In this document: one piece after another, positions 1 to 5,581 of the stretch | How the letters are laid out: each line of letters opens with the position of its first letter | How positions within the stretch are numbered: the first letter of the stretch is position 1 | Assembly (NCBI GenBank): GCA_900313465.1 | Contig: OMRU01000041.1 | Coordinates: 1-7,106, forward strand | Direction: 5' to 3' | Length of the DNA: 7,106 nucleotides | Source of the DNA: an uncultured Clostridia bacterium | Lineage (GTDB): Bacteria; Bacillota_I; Bacilli_A; RFN20; CAG-288 | The notes under the pieces: generated by a model | Database searches by the model: none | The model's input: only the letters and a program-made list of their open reading frames with translations | What the model was told of the DNA's origin: nothing | Program-made: the position numbers and the translations under genes

Positions 1-201
1 AAGAATCGCACCAAAAGAAGAGGTAGCAAACATCTCACCTAACAAAAAGACATTGCCATAAGTGCCATCTTGATGAGCGGTGACAATCGACATATAGATG
101 ACAGTAAAAAGGAGGTGGGTGATGGCAACGACAATCGGAAGAGAAGCCATTAAACCAAATCTCTTCTGGTCCTTTTTATATTGTTCTTGAGAATATTCCA
201 T
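1..201 (-). CDS. Putative integral membrane protein, N-terminal part, cut by the window edge
   Basis: Only the first 67 codons are visible; the gene continues past base 1. The N-terminus is short, polar and cytoplasmic-looking (MEYSQEQYKKDQKRFG). A hydrophobic segment follows at about residues 17-42, containing LPIVVAITHLLFTVIYMSIV. After a polar loop (HQDGTYGN), a second hydrophobic stretch begins at about residue 51 and runs off the edge. I do not recognise the family. The ATG lies 1 nt after the stop of the Asp23-like gene (TAA-T-ATG) and has no good Shine-Dalgarno, so it is probably translated by coupling to that gene. In staphylococci an asp23 gene sits beside a membrane anchor gene, amaP. 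By position this could be an analogous anchor, but I see no sequence similarity that proves it. Confidence 0.6.
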   Translation of the reverse strand, partial: MEYSQEQYKKDQKRFGLMASLPIVVAITHLLFTVIYMSIVTAHQDGTYGNVFLLGEMFATSSFGAIL

Positions 202-202
202 A

Positions 203-541
203 TTACTTGTTGTCCACAAAACCGATCACGGAGACGTTGACTTTCACATTGGATAATTCCATAGCTTCATAGATGGCATCATAGCAAGCCTGCTGAACGG
301 TGGTAACAGATTTCTGGACGTCAGAATTGCGGACAGCAAAGAAGTCGACCTGAACGGTGATTTTGTTGTTATCGATCTTGGTAGTGACGTTGCTCTTGTC
401 TCGGGCTAATTTTAAGGAAATCGCGTCCTTTAATTCGTTTTTGGATAATTGTTCCAACTTTTCCTGAGCAATCTGGGAAAAGACATAATCGGATACATTC
501 AGTGTACCCTTACTGGAATTGTTATTGGTATAGTAACTCAT
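203..541 (-). CDS. Asp23/Gls24 (YloU-like) family protein
   Basis: This is a 112-residue protein of the Asp23/Gls24 family, small envelope-associated proteins linked to alkaline or envelope stress in Gram-positives. The start was chosen at MSYYTNNN because AGGAGGT lies 5 nt upstream; a longer reading from 568 would begin inside the tex coding end and ignore this site. Family features visible are the KGTLNVSDYVFSQIA start (residues 11-25), a beta strand KITVQVDFFAV (60-70), a helix DVQKSVTTVQQACYDAIYEAM (74-94) and a final strand VKVNVSVIGF (99-108). It has no signal peptide or membrane segment and is probably cytoplasmic or membrane-tethered through a partner. It lies 10 nt after tex and 1 nt before a membrane protein, which could be its anchor. 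The family call rests on this pattern, not on a database search. Confidence 0.78.
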   Translation of the reverse strand: MSYYTNNNSSKGTLNVSDYVFSQIAQEKLEQLSKNELKDAISLKLARDKSNVTTKIDNNKITVQVDFFAVRNSDVQKSVTTVQQACYDAIYEAMELSNVKVNVSVIGFVDNK

Positions 542-546
542 TTTTG

Positions 547-553
547 ACCTCCT
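547..553 (-). promoter_or_regulatory. Strong Shine-Dalgarno overlapping the tex stop codon
   Basis: On the minus strand the sequence reads TAGGAGGT. The TAG stop of tex (552..554) overlaps the ribosome-binding site AGGAGGT of the Asp23-like gene, with 5 nt to its ATG at 541. This settles the start of that gene. It also suggests that ribosomes ending tex are positioned to reinitiate. Confidence 0.85.
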
Positions 554-2696
554 AATCCTGTTTGACATTCTTCATGGATAATGAAATACGTTTACGATTC
601 AAATCGACATCGAGAACTTTGACTTTGACAATATCACCCGGTTTACCATAAGGATGAGGATCCTGGATGAACTTGTTGGTGATTTCAGAAATATAGACTA
701 AGCCGTTGATTTCAACACCGATATCCACAAAGAAACCAAAGCCGGTGACGTTGCGGATGGTACCTTCCATAATGGCACCTTTCTGGATGTCTTTAATATC
801 GGTAACCCCTTCGGTAAGATGAGCGGTCTTGGCGTTTTCACGAGGGTCACGAGAAGGCTGAATCAATTCGTGGATGATATCAGATAGGGTTGGAACACCA
901 ACTTCAAGTCTCTCAGCCATCGTTTTGATATCCTGATCGGTAAGCTTCTTGAGATTCTCTTTTGTCTCAGCATCATCATTTCCTTTGACTTCTTTAAGAA
1001 TCTCTTTGGCAATCGGATAAGATTCAGGATGGACAGCAGTGTTATCAAGTGGTTCCTTGCCATCAGGAATTCTTAAGAAACCAGCTGCATTTTCATAAGC
1101 CTTAGGTCCTAAACCGCTGACTTTTAAAAGCTGATTACGAGACTTGAAGGCACCATTTTCTTCACGGTATTTGACGATGTTGTCCGCAATCTTGCTAGAG
1201 ATACCAGAGATATAGCTAAGAAGAGCGCCAGAAGCAGTGTTGAGGTTGACGCCGATTGCGTTGACGCAATCTTCGACTACACCCTTTAAGGCAAGGGAGA
1301 GTTTCTTTGGTTCAATATCATATTGGTATTGACCAACACCGATGGATTCCGGTGGAATCTTGACAAGTTCGGCTAATGGATCTTGAAGTCTTCTAGCAAT
1401 GGAGACAGCACTTCTTAAGTTTGGTTCAAAGTCCGGGAATTCTTTCTGGGCATCTTTGGTGGCAGACCAGATAGAGGCGCCGGATTCAGAAACGACAGCA
1501 ATCTGTAAGTCTTTCAGTTCCTGATTGTTTTCTTTCAGTTCTTCAAGAAGTTTCTGAGATTCACGACTAGCCGTACCATTACCTAAGGCAACCATGTAGG
1601 TCTGATTCTTGATGATGAGTCTTTTTAAATCATCCAAAGCCTTTTTATGATTGTATCCGGAGTGGAATGGATCAGCTAAGACGTGAGTGTCTAAAACCTT
1701 GCCGTATTCATCGATAAAAGCGAGTTTACAACCATGGGTGAAGCCAGGGTCAAAGCCTAAGACTTTCTTGTTCTTAAGCGGTGGATATAACAAGGTGGCC
1801 TTAAGGGAAACCTTGAATTCCTCAATCGCCTGATCAGAAGCCTTATCCATCAGTTCAGAAAAGATATCGTTGCTGACACTAGAGAAGATGAGTCGGTTAT
1901 AGGAATCAGCAATCATCTCTTCAAACAAGGACTGATATGGTGTCTTAGAGGGAATTTCAAAGGTCTTGATGTGATTTAAGATATATTCATCATCAAAGAC
2001 AAATTTCTTGGTCAAAGCCTTTTTATCGACACCGCGGTTGATGGCTAAGATGTTATAGGATTTTAAATCACAGATTCTCTTAGAATAATCGGCATAGTTA
2101 TCATAGGTGGAAGTATCCGCATCAGAAATCTTGGCTGAAGTAAGCTGACCTTTCTTCGCAGCATAATTCTTGATGAAAGTACGATAATTTGGATTATCGG
2201 AAATCTCTTCAGCGATGATATCTAAAGCACCCTGGATACATTTATCCTCACTTGGATAATCTTCACAGATGTAATTTTTCGCTTCTTCTTTTAATTGGCC
2301 AGTCTTATCGGTCTTGAGATATTCAGAAAGTGGCTTTAAGCCAGCCTTGATGGCCTTAGAGGCACGGGTGACTTTCTTTGGCTTATAAGGACGATATAAG
2401 TCTTCCACTTCCGCCATGGTCATGGCTTCTGTAATCTTAGCGCGAAGTTCTTCATCCTGAATGTTCTGGTCGTCTAAGGATTTAAAGACAGTCTTCTTAC
2501 GGTCTTCCAAATTGCGATAAGCGACTAATTTTTCTTCCAAATCACGTAAGTTCTCATCGGTAAGTCCGCCGGTGGCTTCCTTACGATATCGAGCAATAAA
2601 AGGTACAGTCGCACCATCATCGAGCATGCTGACAGCAGCATCGACACTTGTGCGGTTAAGTTTCAGTTCGTTTGCAATGACTTGATTGATATCCAT
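552..2696 (-). CDS. tex: Tex family transcription accessory / S1 RNA-binding protein
   Basis: This 714-residue protein matches Tex in length and domain order. Tex is a conserved cytoplasmic nucleic-acid-binding protein related to eukaryotic Spt6 and implicated in transcription and RNA metabolism. The N-terminal helical domain has VPFIARYRKEATGGL (31-45) and the hallmark YRPYKPKKVTRAS (101-113). A YqgF/RNase H-like domain begins at KVLGFDPGFTHGCKLA (311-326) and includes LGNGTASRES (371-380) and SESGASIWSAT (403-413). The ARRLQDPLAELVKIPPESIGVGQYQYDI segment (434-461) leads into helix-hairpin-helix DNA-binding motifs (about 483-543, with VSGLGPKAYENAAGFLRI). An S1 domain covers about 640-709 (GTIRNVTGFGFFVDIGVEINGLVYIS). 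The start has AGGAG at 2704..2708, 7 nt away. It lies 18 nt after the lipoprotein gene and appears intact. Confidence 0.97.
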   Translation of the reverse strand: MDINQVIANELKLNRTSVDAAVSMLDDGATVPFIARYRKEATGGLTDENLRDLEEKLVAYRNLEDRKKTVFKSLDDQNIQDEELRAKITEAMTMAEVEDLYRPYKPKKVTRASKAIKAGLKPLSEYLKTDKTGQLKEEAKNYICEDYPSEDKCIQGALDIIAEEISDNPNYRTFIKNYAAKKGQLTSAKISDADTSTYDNYADYSKRICDLKSYNILAINRGVDKKALTKKFVFDDEYILNHIKTFEIPSKTPYQSLFEEMIADSYNRLIFSSVSNDIFSELMDKASDQAIEEFKVSLKATLLYPPLKNKKVLGFDPGFTHGCKLAFIDEYGKVLDTHVLADPFHSGYNHKKALDDLKRLIIKNQTYMVALGNGTASRESQKLLEELKENNQELKDLQIAVVSESGASIWSATKDAQKEFPDFEPNLRSAVSIARRLQDPLAELVKIPPESIGVGQYQYDIEPKKLSLALKGVVEDCVNAIGVNLNTASGALLSYISGISSKIADNIVKYREENGAFKSRNQLLKVSGLGPKAYENAAGFLRIPDGKEPLDNTAVHPESYPIAKEILKEVKGNDDAETKENLKKLTDQDIKTMAERLEVGVPTLSDIIHELIQPSRDPRENAKTAHLTEGVTDIKDIQKGAIMEGTIRNVTGFGFFVDIGVEINGLVYISEITNKFIQDPHPYGKPGDIVKVKVLDVDLNRKRISLSMKNVKQD

Positions 2697-2714
2697 AAAT
2701 TTTCTCCTGTTGTT

Positions 2715-3152
2715 CTACATATGAATTTCGTATACCAACGATAAATCGCTAGATTTGAATAACACTTTCAGTTTTTCGATTCTGACTTGAGAGACAAAGC
2801 TGATCTTGATGCCGGAGTAGATGTGTTTTGAACTATCTTGTTTTTCGACATCTTTTACTAGCTTATAATCCTGATCATAACCAAAGAAATAAGAGTGTTC
2901 TTCATCGGGAGTGATGATGACTTTTACTTGTTGAAAGTCTTGTTGTAACTTATCGATCTGATATGTGATGAGGTAATCATCATCCTTGATAGTATTTATC
3001 AATTGGCTAGAAAAATAGTTCTCTGGATTGCCATATTCCGTTTCCGGACATGAAAAAAGCCACTGTTTATCCTGTTCCAGACTTGTGGAAATGGAAGGTT
3101 GACAGGCAGTAAGCAGCGCTAAAACTGGTAATACAAAGAGCGATTTATTCAT
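2715..3152 (-). CDS. Small predicted lipoprotein of unknown function
   Basis: This 145-residue protein has an N-terminal type II signal peptide: MNKSLFVLPVLALLTAC, with one lysine, a hydrophobic core (5-14) and an LTAC lipobox that would make Cys17 the lipidated residue. The mature part is polar, with beta-like stretches such as QVKVIITP (75-82) and KISFVSQVRI (116-125), and one further cysteine (35). I do not recognise the family, so only surface anchoring to the membrane can be inferred. The signal peptide fixes the start at 3152: no other ATG, GTG or TTG lies in frame upstream before a TAG stop. No Shine-Dalgarno precedes it. A TGATATAAT box ends 7 nt before the ATG, suggesting a leaderless mRNA. 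It leads the tight block with tex and the Asp23-like gene. Confidence 0.8.
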   Translation of the reverse strand: MNKSLFVLPVLALLTACQPSISTSLEQDKQWLFSCPETEYGNPENYFSSQLINTIKDDDYLITYQIDKLQQDFQQVKVIITPDEEHSYFFGYDQDYKLVKDVEKQDSSKHIYSGIKISFVSQVRIEKLKVLFKSSDLSLVYEIHM

Positions 3153-3159
3153 ACATAAA

Positions 3160-3168
3160 ATTATATCA
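3160..3168 (-). promoter_or_regulatory. Extended -10 promoter for the lipoprotein-tex block
   Basis: Minus-strand TGATATAAT is a perfect TGnTATAAT extended -10 element. Only 7 nt separate it from the ATG at 3152, so transcription should start at or within about a base of the start codon. The hexamer 17 nt upstream (ATATAC) is a poor -35 match, consistent with an extended -10 promoter or one needing an activator. This is a sequence prediction only. Confidence 0.6.
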
Positions 3169-3182
3169 CAAAATTGTAATAA

Positions 3183-3203
3183 GTATATTACTAAATAATA
3201 TAC
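3183..3203. repeat. Perfect 8-5-8 palindrome in the -35 region, operator candidate
   Basis: GTATATTA and TAATATAC form perfect inverted arms around a 5-nt centre (CTAAA on the plus strand). The palindrome begins 17 nt upstream of the -10 hexamer, so it occupies the expected -35 region of the lipoprotein promoter. It has no following T-run on either strand, which argues against a terminator. The AT-rich composition means chance occurrence is not negligible. Confidence 0.5.
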
Positions 3204-3207
3204 CTAT

Positions 3208-3229
3208 GTTTCACCTTAAATGGTTAAAC
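3208..3229. repeat. Imperfect inverted repeat between ttcA and the lipoprotein gene
   Basis: GTTTCACC and GGTTAAAC pair with one mismatch around a 6-nt loop. It lies 20 nt downstream of the ttcA stop, where a terminator would be expected. However, no U-run follows in the minus direction, so it could only be a weak or factor-dependent terminator or an mRNA 3'-end stem. Low confidence in any function. Confidence 0.25.
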
Positions 3230-3248
3230 GAAATCAACACCCCTACTT

Positions 3249-4244
3249 TCATTCTTGTTTCAGGAAGTTATATGTTTCATCAACTTCGAGTTCTTTATGT
3301 TCTCGTTTGGCTTTCTCAATGCTAGCTTGTTCAATCCCTTCATCCTTGATCTTATCATCTAGCAACTTACCTTTTTCGTCATAATCATCAAGGAAAGAAT
3401 GTTCCACGCCTTCACTTTTGTAGCCTAAAACCATATCGATATTGACGTTAGAGGCCGCCTGGAAGATGTTCTTTTCGACGACAGGAGAATATTCTTTGAC
3501 AAGTCTAGCAATCAACTGCTTGGTATTGGCTCGTTGAGAACCACCAGAACCATTATCACAAATCGAACAGTTTTCCGTAAATCGACACGCGCATTGGATA
3601 AAAGTCAGTTTGTTATAACGTTTAAAATCGATAACATCCCTTTCACGGATAAGATACATCGGACGGATGACTTCCATGTTGTGATAATGATCAGAATGAA
3701 GCTTCGGAAGCATGGTTTGGAAACTTCCGGCATTGAGCATATTCATCAAAGTGGTCTCGATCACATCATCATAATGATGACCTAGGGCAATCTTATTACA
3801 GCCCATCTCTTTGGCGATGCGATAAAGAGCACCTCGTCTCATCTTAGCGCATAAATAGCAAGGCTTTTTATCGGTGGAATTGGCGATATCAAAGATATCT
3901 GTGTTGACAATCGTTGCTGGGATTTCTAATGTTTTAAGATTGTTTTTGATGATTTGAAAATTGATATCATTATAGCCGGGATTCATCACCAAATAAGAAA
4001 CTTTGAAAGGAATATCAGAATATTGGTGGAGATGCTTGAAAAGTAAACCCATCAACATGGAATCTTTACCACCGGAAATACAAACACAGATATGATCATT
4101 GGGTTTGATCAAATCATAAATGATGATGGCTTTGGTAAATTTACGCCAAATTCTATGTTTATAAGTCGTAATTAAAGAGCGTTCAATTTCTTCCGCCCTA
4201 GATAATTCCTTCTTGTTTTTCTTACGATCTTCTTTATCTTCCAT
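3249..4244 (-). CDS. ttcA: TtcA-family PP-loop tRNA thiolase (2-thiocytidine synthesis)
   Basis: This 331-residue protein is a PP-loop ATP pyrophosphatase of the TtcA type. That family adenylates tRNA cytidine 32 and inserts sulfur, using an Fe-S cluster. Visible are the ATP-binding PP-loop SGGKDS (57-62), the paired cysteines CYLC (129 and 132) followed by AKMRRGALY, and GHHYDDVIETTLMNML (155-170). A cysteine-rich stretch, CAC-RFTEN-CSIC (218, 220, 226, 229), replaces the simpler distal cysteine motif I know from E. coli TtcA. The C-terminus has a charged tail of about 50 residues. AGGAG lies 9 nt before the ATG. The first 11 nt overlap the end of the cysteine desulfurase gene, which plausibly supplies its sulfur. 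C32 specificity is inferred from family; a related thiolation target is possible. Confidence 0.85.
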   Translation of the reverse strand: MEDKEDRKKNKKELSRAEEIERSLITTYKHRIWRKFTKAIIIYDLIKPNDHICVCISGGKDSMLMGLLFKHLHQYSDIPFKVSYLVMNPGYNDINFQIIKNNLKTLEIPATIVNTDIFDIANSTDKKPCYLCAKMRRGALYRIAKEMGCNKIALGHHYDDVIETTLMNMLNAGSFQTMLPKLHSDHYHNMEVIRPMYLIRERDVIDFKRYNKLTFIQCACRFTENCSICDNGSGGSQRANTKQLIARLVKEYSPVVEKNIFQAASNVNIDMVLGYKSEGVEHSFLDDYDEKGKLLDDKIKDEGIEQASIEKAKREHKELEVDETYNFLKQE

Positions 4245-5352
4245 TTTGATATTCTCCTAACGCTTGAATCAACAAATCCAGTTCTTCTTTTTTTACCAAT
4301 TCCGATAAAGAAATACGGAATGAACTAGAAGCTCTTTGTTTATCATGATATATCGCATTGATGACTTTACTTGGTGTAACTAAAACGCTGCAAGCCGATT
4401 TCTGGGAAACACAGATTCCTTTTTCATTGAGATAAGACACGACTTGACTCGCTTTACTCCCCTTGAAAGAAATGTTTACGATATAAGGATTTTCCAAAAA
4501 AGAATTCATTTGAATATGCGGATTCTCTTTTAGTCTTTCCACAAGATAAGAAGATAATTCTTTCACCTTCTTAAAATTGTCTTCTTGATTGCTGATCGCG
4601 AGTTCTAAAGCTTTCGCCGTGCTGGCAATCAAACCAATAGCGGGCGAACCAGAACGGTATAAAGATAGAGATTTTCCTCCATGAATTAATGGGGTCAACA
4701 CGATTTCTTTCTTTTTGATTAAGACACCTGTTCCTGTCAATCCACCAAACTTATGGGGAGTAAACGTGATGAAATCCACATCAGTAAAATCAAGTGGTAT
4801 CTTTCCGACAGCCTGGGTGGCATCTAAAAGAAGATAACCGGCTTTTCTTTCATGAAGAAGATGACAAACCTCCTGATAATCCTGAATCGTTCCTACTTCT
4901 CCTTCAACTAAAGAGAGGCAAGTGAGTAAAGGATGACGCTTGATTTTTTCACTTAGATCTTCTAAATTCAGTTTTCCATCCTTATTTGTGCTGACTAATT
5001 CTACTTGGGCACCTAAATCTTTTAAATAAGCAAGAGTACCATTGACACTGGAATGTTCAAATTCACTAGATAGGATCAAATTAGAAAAACCGGAATAGGA
5101 TTGAAACAATCCTTTCAAGACCGTGTTGTTACTTTCCGTAGCCGAAGAAGTATAAATGACCTCGTAGACGCTTGGATCCAGATGAAGCAAAGTCAGAATC
5201 CTACGATTGCATTCTTCATAAAACAAGAAAGACTGTCTTCCTTCTTCATGAAGAGAGTTGGCATTTCCTCGATAATTCATCTCCGTTTGACAAAGAGTTT
5301 CCAAAACCTCTTTTTTCACCGGATAATTGGCCGCATAGTCTAAGTATATCAT
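4234..5352 (-). CDS. Cysteine desulfurase (NifS/IscS type, PLP-dependent)
   Basis: This is a 372-residue class V aminotransferase-fold enzyme that converts cysteine to alanine and holds the sulfur as a persulfide. Numbering from MIYLDYAAN, the motifs are TSSATESNN (68-76), the PLP-stacking histidine in EFEH (100), DATQAVGK (177-184) with Asp177 and Gln180 contacting PLP, TPHKFGG with Schiff-base Lys201, substrate-binding YRSG (Arg233), catalytic Cys321 in KSACSV, and FRISL (345-349). I chose 5352 because family members begin MIYLDNAAT. An extended reading from TTG at 5460 would add 36 unconserved residues with no ribosome-binding site. No Shine-Dalgarno precedes 5352 either, but TGATACAAT ends 8 nt upstream, suggesting a leaderless mRNA. 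It overlaps ttcA and is probably its sulfur donor, possibly also serving Fe-S assembly. Confidence 0.93.
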   Translation of the reverse strand: MIYLDYAANYPVKKEVLETLCQTEMNYRGNANSLHEEGRQSFLFYEECNRRILTLLHLDPSVYEVIYTSSATESNNTVLKGLFQSYSGFSNLILSSEFEHSSVNGTLAYLKDLGAQVELVSTNKDGKLNLEDLSEKIKRHPLLTCLSLVEGEVGTIQDYQEVCHLLHERKAGYLLLDATQAVGKIPLDFTDVDFITFTPHKFGGLTGTGVLIKKKEIVLTPLIHGGKSLSLYRSGSPAIGLIASTAKALELAISNQEDNFKKVKELSSYLVERLKENPHIQMNSFLENPYIVNISFKGSKASQVVSYLNEKGICVSQKSACSVLVTPSKVINAIYHDKQRASSSFRISLSELVKKEELDLLIQALGEYQNGR

Positions 5353-5360
5353 CGGGCGAT

Positions 5361-5369
5361 ATTGTATCA
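5361..5369 (-). promoter_or_regulatory. Extended -10 promoter for the desulfurase-ttcA pair
   Basis: Minus-strand TGATACAAT is an extended -10 element (TGn plus TACAAT, 5 of 6 consensus). It ends 8 nt before the ATG at 5352, so the predicted transcription start falls at or just before the start codon. No good -35 hexamer is seen at 16-18 nt spacing. If real, it rules out the longer ATG reading at 5370, whose start codon overlaps the box itself. Confidence 0.55.
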
Positions 5370-5503
5370 TATTTAGATACGTCGAAGATAAAAATAACAT
5401 TTCAAGGAAGATGTAATCGCTTTTATTTTTCTGGGCTTTTTCCGATTTTGCCCAAGTCAAAGGACTTTTTGAAAATATTTAGCAAGGAAATGATGTAAAA
5501 CAC

Positions 5504-5532
5504 TTGTAATTCATTAGAGTTAGTCGTATAAA
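5504..5532 (+). promoter_or_regulatory. pepC promoter
   Basis: The -35 hexamer TTGTAA (5504..5509) and -10 hexamer TATAAA (5527..5532) are separated by exactly 17 bp, a sigma-A-like arrangement. Transcription would begin near 5539, leaving a leader of about 43 nt before the ATG at 5582. It lies in the 229-nt divergent region (5353..5581), which otherwise holds the minus-strand desulfurase promoter and no convincing gene. Confidence 0.6.
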
Positions 5533-5538
5533 ACTCTA
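5515..5538. repeat. 7-10-7 inverted repeat over the pepC -10 box, operator candidate
   Basis: TAGAGTT (5515..5521) and AACTCTA (5532..5538) are perfect inverted arms with a 10-bp centre. They bracket the -10 hexamer and end at the expected transcription start. Because most of it lies upstream of that start, it would act as a DNA site rather than an RNA hairpin. The position suits a repressor operator. No regulator gene is visible in this window. Confidence 0.45.
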
Positions 5539-5539
5539 G

Positions 5540-5568
5540 GCTATTTTCAGCTTAGATGCTAAGATAGC
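5540..5568 (+). promoter_or_regulatory. pepC 5' leader stem-loop next to the ribosome-binding site
   Basis: GCTAT (5540..5544) pairs with ATAGC (5564..5568), and CTTAG (5551..5555) pairs with CTAAG (5559..5563) around an ATG triloop. Six unpaired bases (5545..5550) bulge on the 5' side. The stem starts at about the predicted transcript 5' end and finishes directly against the Shine-Dalgarno, leaving it exposed. It could stabilise the mRNA 5' end. Confidence 0.35.
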
Positions 5569-5576
5569 AAGGAGGT
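5569..5576 (+). promoter_or_regulatory. Strong Shine-Dalgarno of pepC
   Basis: AAGGAGGT lies 5 nt before the ATG at 5582, a near-perfect anti-16S match at good spacing. It confirms the pepC start and contrasts with the missing Shine-Dalgarno of the divergent desulfurase gene. Confidence 0.9.
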
Positions 5577-5581
5577 CAACC

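Noticed and set aside
542..568. Nine-residue extension of the Asp23-like protein (MSNRIRRSK)
   Set aside because: It overlaps the tex 3' end, and the strong AGGAGGT would then lie inside the coding sequence; that site clearly serves the ATG at 541.
863..1063. Second minus-strand frame inside tex
   Set aside because: It lies wholly within the tex coding sequence in another frame and has no motif or start signal.
3534..3785. Plus-strand open frame opposite the TtcA-like gene
   Set aside because: It is a low-complexity shadow of the strongly conserved minus-strand protein, without a ribosome-binding site.
5353..5460. N-terminal extension of the desulfurase to a TTG start at 5460
   Set aside because: The extra 36 residues are not family-like, no ribosome-binding site supports any of its possible starts, and the usual family start MIYLD lies at 5352.
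5454..5471. Short hairpin AAGTC-AAAG-GACTT followed by a few T residues on the plus strand, resembling a terminator
   Set aside because: The stem is only 5 bp and weak, and no plus-strand gene ends before it.
5172..5498. Plus-strand open frame of 108 codons antisense to the start of the desulfurase gene and running into the divergent region
   Set aside because: It has no Shine-Dalgarno, no recognisable motif, and most of it lies opposite a well-supported coding region; it is a shadow frame.
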